From: an uncultured Alphaproteobacteria bacterium
GTDB lineage: Bacteria > Pseudomonadota > Alphaproteobacteria > Rhizobiales > Aestuariivirgaceae
DNA: 16,307 bases
Direction: 5' to 3'
Assembly: GCA_937868035.1 (NCBI GenBank)
Contig: CALMLK010000241.1
Location: 1 to 16,307, forward strand
Shown: positions 14,739 to 16,307 of the stretch, in pieces
Layout of the letters: the number at the start of each line of letters is the position of its first letter
Numbering within the stretch: position 1 is the first letter of the stretch
The notes under the pieces: generated by a model
Told to the model about the DNA's origin: nothing
What the model saw: only the letters and a program-made list of their open reading frames with translations
Databases searched by the model: none
Program-made: the position numbers and the translations under genes

Positions 14739-16307
14739 TCACCTGGGCGCGGTTTTACAGAAAGACTTCGCCGCTTCAATGGCGTCAACAAGTCCCATGC
14801 GCTCGATGGCGACGCCGGGCGGGAAGGCGGTGGCAAAGCGCGAGGCCATGCGGGCGTCCAGCATCACGAAGCAGCCCCGGTCCTTCGCCGAGCGGATGAG
14901 CCGCCCGAAAGCCTGGCGCAGGCGCAGACGCACCACCATGTCGGTGTAACCCTGCGATCCGAAGGCCTCCTTGCGGGCGCGCTCAAGAATGGTGGGCGTG
15001 GGCCACGGCACGCGGTCCATGACGATGAGACGGAGCGAATCGCCCGGCACGTCCACACCGTCCCGCACGGCGTCCGTGCCCAGCAGGCAGGCATCGCGCT
15101 CGGCCCGGAACAGGTCGACGAGCGTGCCCGTATCCATCGGATCCACATGCTGCGCATAGAGCGGCAGGCCCTTTTCTGCCAGCGGCCGCATGATCCGCCG
15201 GTGCACCGCGCGCAACCGCGAGATCGCCGTGAAGAGGCCGAGCGCGCCGCCGTGCGTGGCAAGAAAAAGCTCGCGGTAGGCCGCGGCGATCTGGTCCATG
15301 TTCTCGCGGTTCACGTCGTTGACGACGATGAGCCGCGCCATGTTCGGGTAGTCGAAGGGCGAGATGAAACTTTCGCGCCTCACGGGATAGGGAAGATGGA
15401 CGGCACCGGTGCGCATCTCGGCATTCTGCCAGTCATCGGGCAGGTCCGGCGGGCGGTCCTTCAGCGTTGCGGATGTGACGATGATGCCATCGGCGGGGCG
15501 CAACACTGCCAGCGCCAGCGGTTCCGTGGGGTCGATCCAGTGCGAATGAAAGCCCACGTCCATCTCGCGGCTCCCGGCCTGTTCCACGTCGAACCACTCG
15601 ATCATGTGGACGGACTTTTCGCCGATGAGGCGGTGCAGCATGGTGATCCATCCCCCCACCATGAGTTCCCCCCGCCGCCGCAGTGAACGCGACAGCGCCT
15701 CGATGCGGCCCCGTTCGGCGGAGTTGAGTTCGGCGGCCTCGTCATCCAGCTTGGAGGCGAGCAGTTTCGCCAACCGCTCCATGGGGCGCTTGAGATCGAT
15801 GAGTGCGGCGGCGAGTTCGCCCGTCGCTTCCGCAAGGCCATCGATCAGCGGCAGGCAATCGGCCTCCAGCGTATGCCCCGTCTCCGCGCCGTCGCGGGCC
15901 AGCACCTGCTGGCGCAGCAGGGCAAAGAATTTCTCCGCAGGCCCATCGCCCCGCCCATCCTGAATGCGCCGCATGAAGCCGGACGACGGCAGCGCATGCG
16001 CGGCCCGCAGAACCTCGTCGAGAATGGCCTCGCCGCCGTCTTCGCCAGACACCAGGTCGCCCACGCGCTCGGCAAGCCCGCGTCCCCGGCGGCGGTCGTT
16101 TTCGGGCCCGCGCAACCAGCGCCGCAACTCCGCCGTCTCCATCGCCGTGAGATGCGCCGAGAAGGCGGAATCAGCCGCATCGAACAGGTGATGCCCTTCA
16201 TCGAAGACGATGCGTTTCAATCCGCCTGGTGTTGTCTCTTCCTCGCTGGTGGCGGCCTGGCCCAGTGCATGGTCCACGGCGGCGGCATGCAGCACCAGCG
16301 CGTGGTT
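14739..16307 (-). CDS. DinG-family ATP-dependent DNA helicase (C-terminal part, 5' end outside window)
   Basis: An XPD/DinG-type superfamily 2 helicase, 522 residues visible; the frame is open through the right edge, so the Walker A and any Fe-S cysteines lie beyond it. Visible from the right edge are NHALVLHAAAVDHAL, matching the NHALL element of DinG, and motif II DEGHHLFDAAD beginning at visible residue 36. Further on are IIVTSATL (motif III-like region), then GTDAVRDGVDVPGDSLRLIV with DRVPWPTPT, and motif VI RQAFGRLIRSAKDRG. DRVPWP and DAVRDG, in place of the FWEG of E. coli DinG, are typical of alphaproteobacterial members. A GTG at 16295 can be read as a start, but it falls inside the conserved region and is not one. 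DinG proteins unwind 5' to 3' and resolve R-loops and forked DNA. It is followed by the TerB-like gene. Confidence 0.92.
   Translation of the reverse strand, partial: NHALVLHAAAVDHALGQAATSEEETTPGGLKRIVFDEGHHLFDAADSAFSAHLTAMETAELRRWLRGPENDRRRGRGLAERVGDLVSGEDGGEAILDEVLRAAHALPSSGFMRRIQDGRGDGPAEKFFALLRQQVLARDGAETGHTLEADCLPLIDGLAEATGELAAALIDLKRPMERLAKLLASKLDDEAAELNSAERGRIEALSRSLRRRGELMVGGWITMLHRLIGEKSVHMIEWFDVEQAGSREMDVGFHSHWIDPTEPLALAVLRPADGIIVTSATLKDRPPDLPDDWQNAEMRTGAVHLPYPVRRESFISPFDYPNMARLIVVNDVNRENMDQIAAAYRELFLATHGGALGLFTAISRLRAVHRRIMRPLAEKGLPLYAQHVDPMDTGTLVDLFRAERDACLLGTDAVRDGVDVPGDSLRLIVMDRVPWPTPTILERARKEAFGSQGYTDMVVRLRLRQAFGRLIRSAKDRGCFVMLDARMASRFATAFPPGVAIERMGLVDAIEAAKSFCKTAPR

Noticed and set aside
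1..16307. Mobile elements, CRISPR arrays, toxin-antitoxin or phage-defence genes
   Set aside because: Reading both strands showed no transposase, integrase, direct-repeat array, tRNA or atypical base composition; the gene content is that of a core chromosomal region.

Overview
The window is a compact, GC-rich stretch of chromosome, very probably from an alphaproteobacterium of the Hyphomicrobiales (rhizobial) type. The evidence is gene content and arrangement: a Yej peptide ABC transporter, a CycM-type anchored cytochrome c divergent from kdsB-pheA, a PodJ-like polarity protein with the characteristic N-terminal SPWSVKGI-type start, a ligase-associated Lhr/PdeM repair pair, and an alphaproteobacterial DinG-family helicase. 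No insertion sequence, phage gene, CRISPR array, tRNA or rRNA was seen. Nearly every base is coding, and gaps longer than 100 bp are rare.

Layout. (1) 1-3248, minus strand: yejA-yejB-yejE operon for uptake of oligopeptides, cut by the left edge inside yejE. (2) 3283-3896, minus: cycM, closed by a strong intrinsic terminator that also insulates yejA. (3) 4008-5620, plus: kdsB and pheA, overlapping by ATGA, read from a promoter shared back-to-back with cycM. (4) 5623-6483, minus: nudC NAD-capping/NADH pyrophosphatase. (5) A 170-bp divergent regulatory region with a 14-bp palindrome, a CtrA-like site and a GANTC site. (6) 6654-9797, plus: a large PodJ-like scaffold (coiled coils, disordered linker, one membrane segment, periplasmic Sel1 repeats). 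(7) 9794-12938, minus: lhr and pdeM, DNA-repair helicase and phosphoesterase. (8) 12990-14315, plus: a DinF-type MATE exporter. (9) 14312-16307, minus: a DinG-family helicase (5' end outside the window) followed by a small TerB-like protein.

How they fit together. Most of the window is housekeeping: envelope precursor synthesis (KdsB), phenylalanine synthesis (PheA), respiration (CycM), nucleotide clean-up (NudC), peptide import (Yej) and polar growth or division organisation (PodJ-like). The right third gathers genes whose families are linked to DNA damage (Lhr, PdeM, DinF-type MATE, DinG type), although no LexA box was found in the visible promoter gap. The strongest structural oddity is that all three convergent gene pairs meet with essentially no spacer, at small palindromes containing both stop codons; two of them share one CTAG. 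I found no clear undescribed multi-gene system; the most open questions are the PodJ-like protein with its NPF motifs and its promoter, and the dinG-terB pairing.
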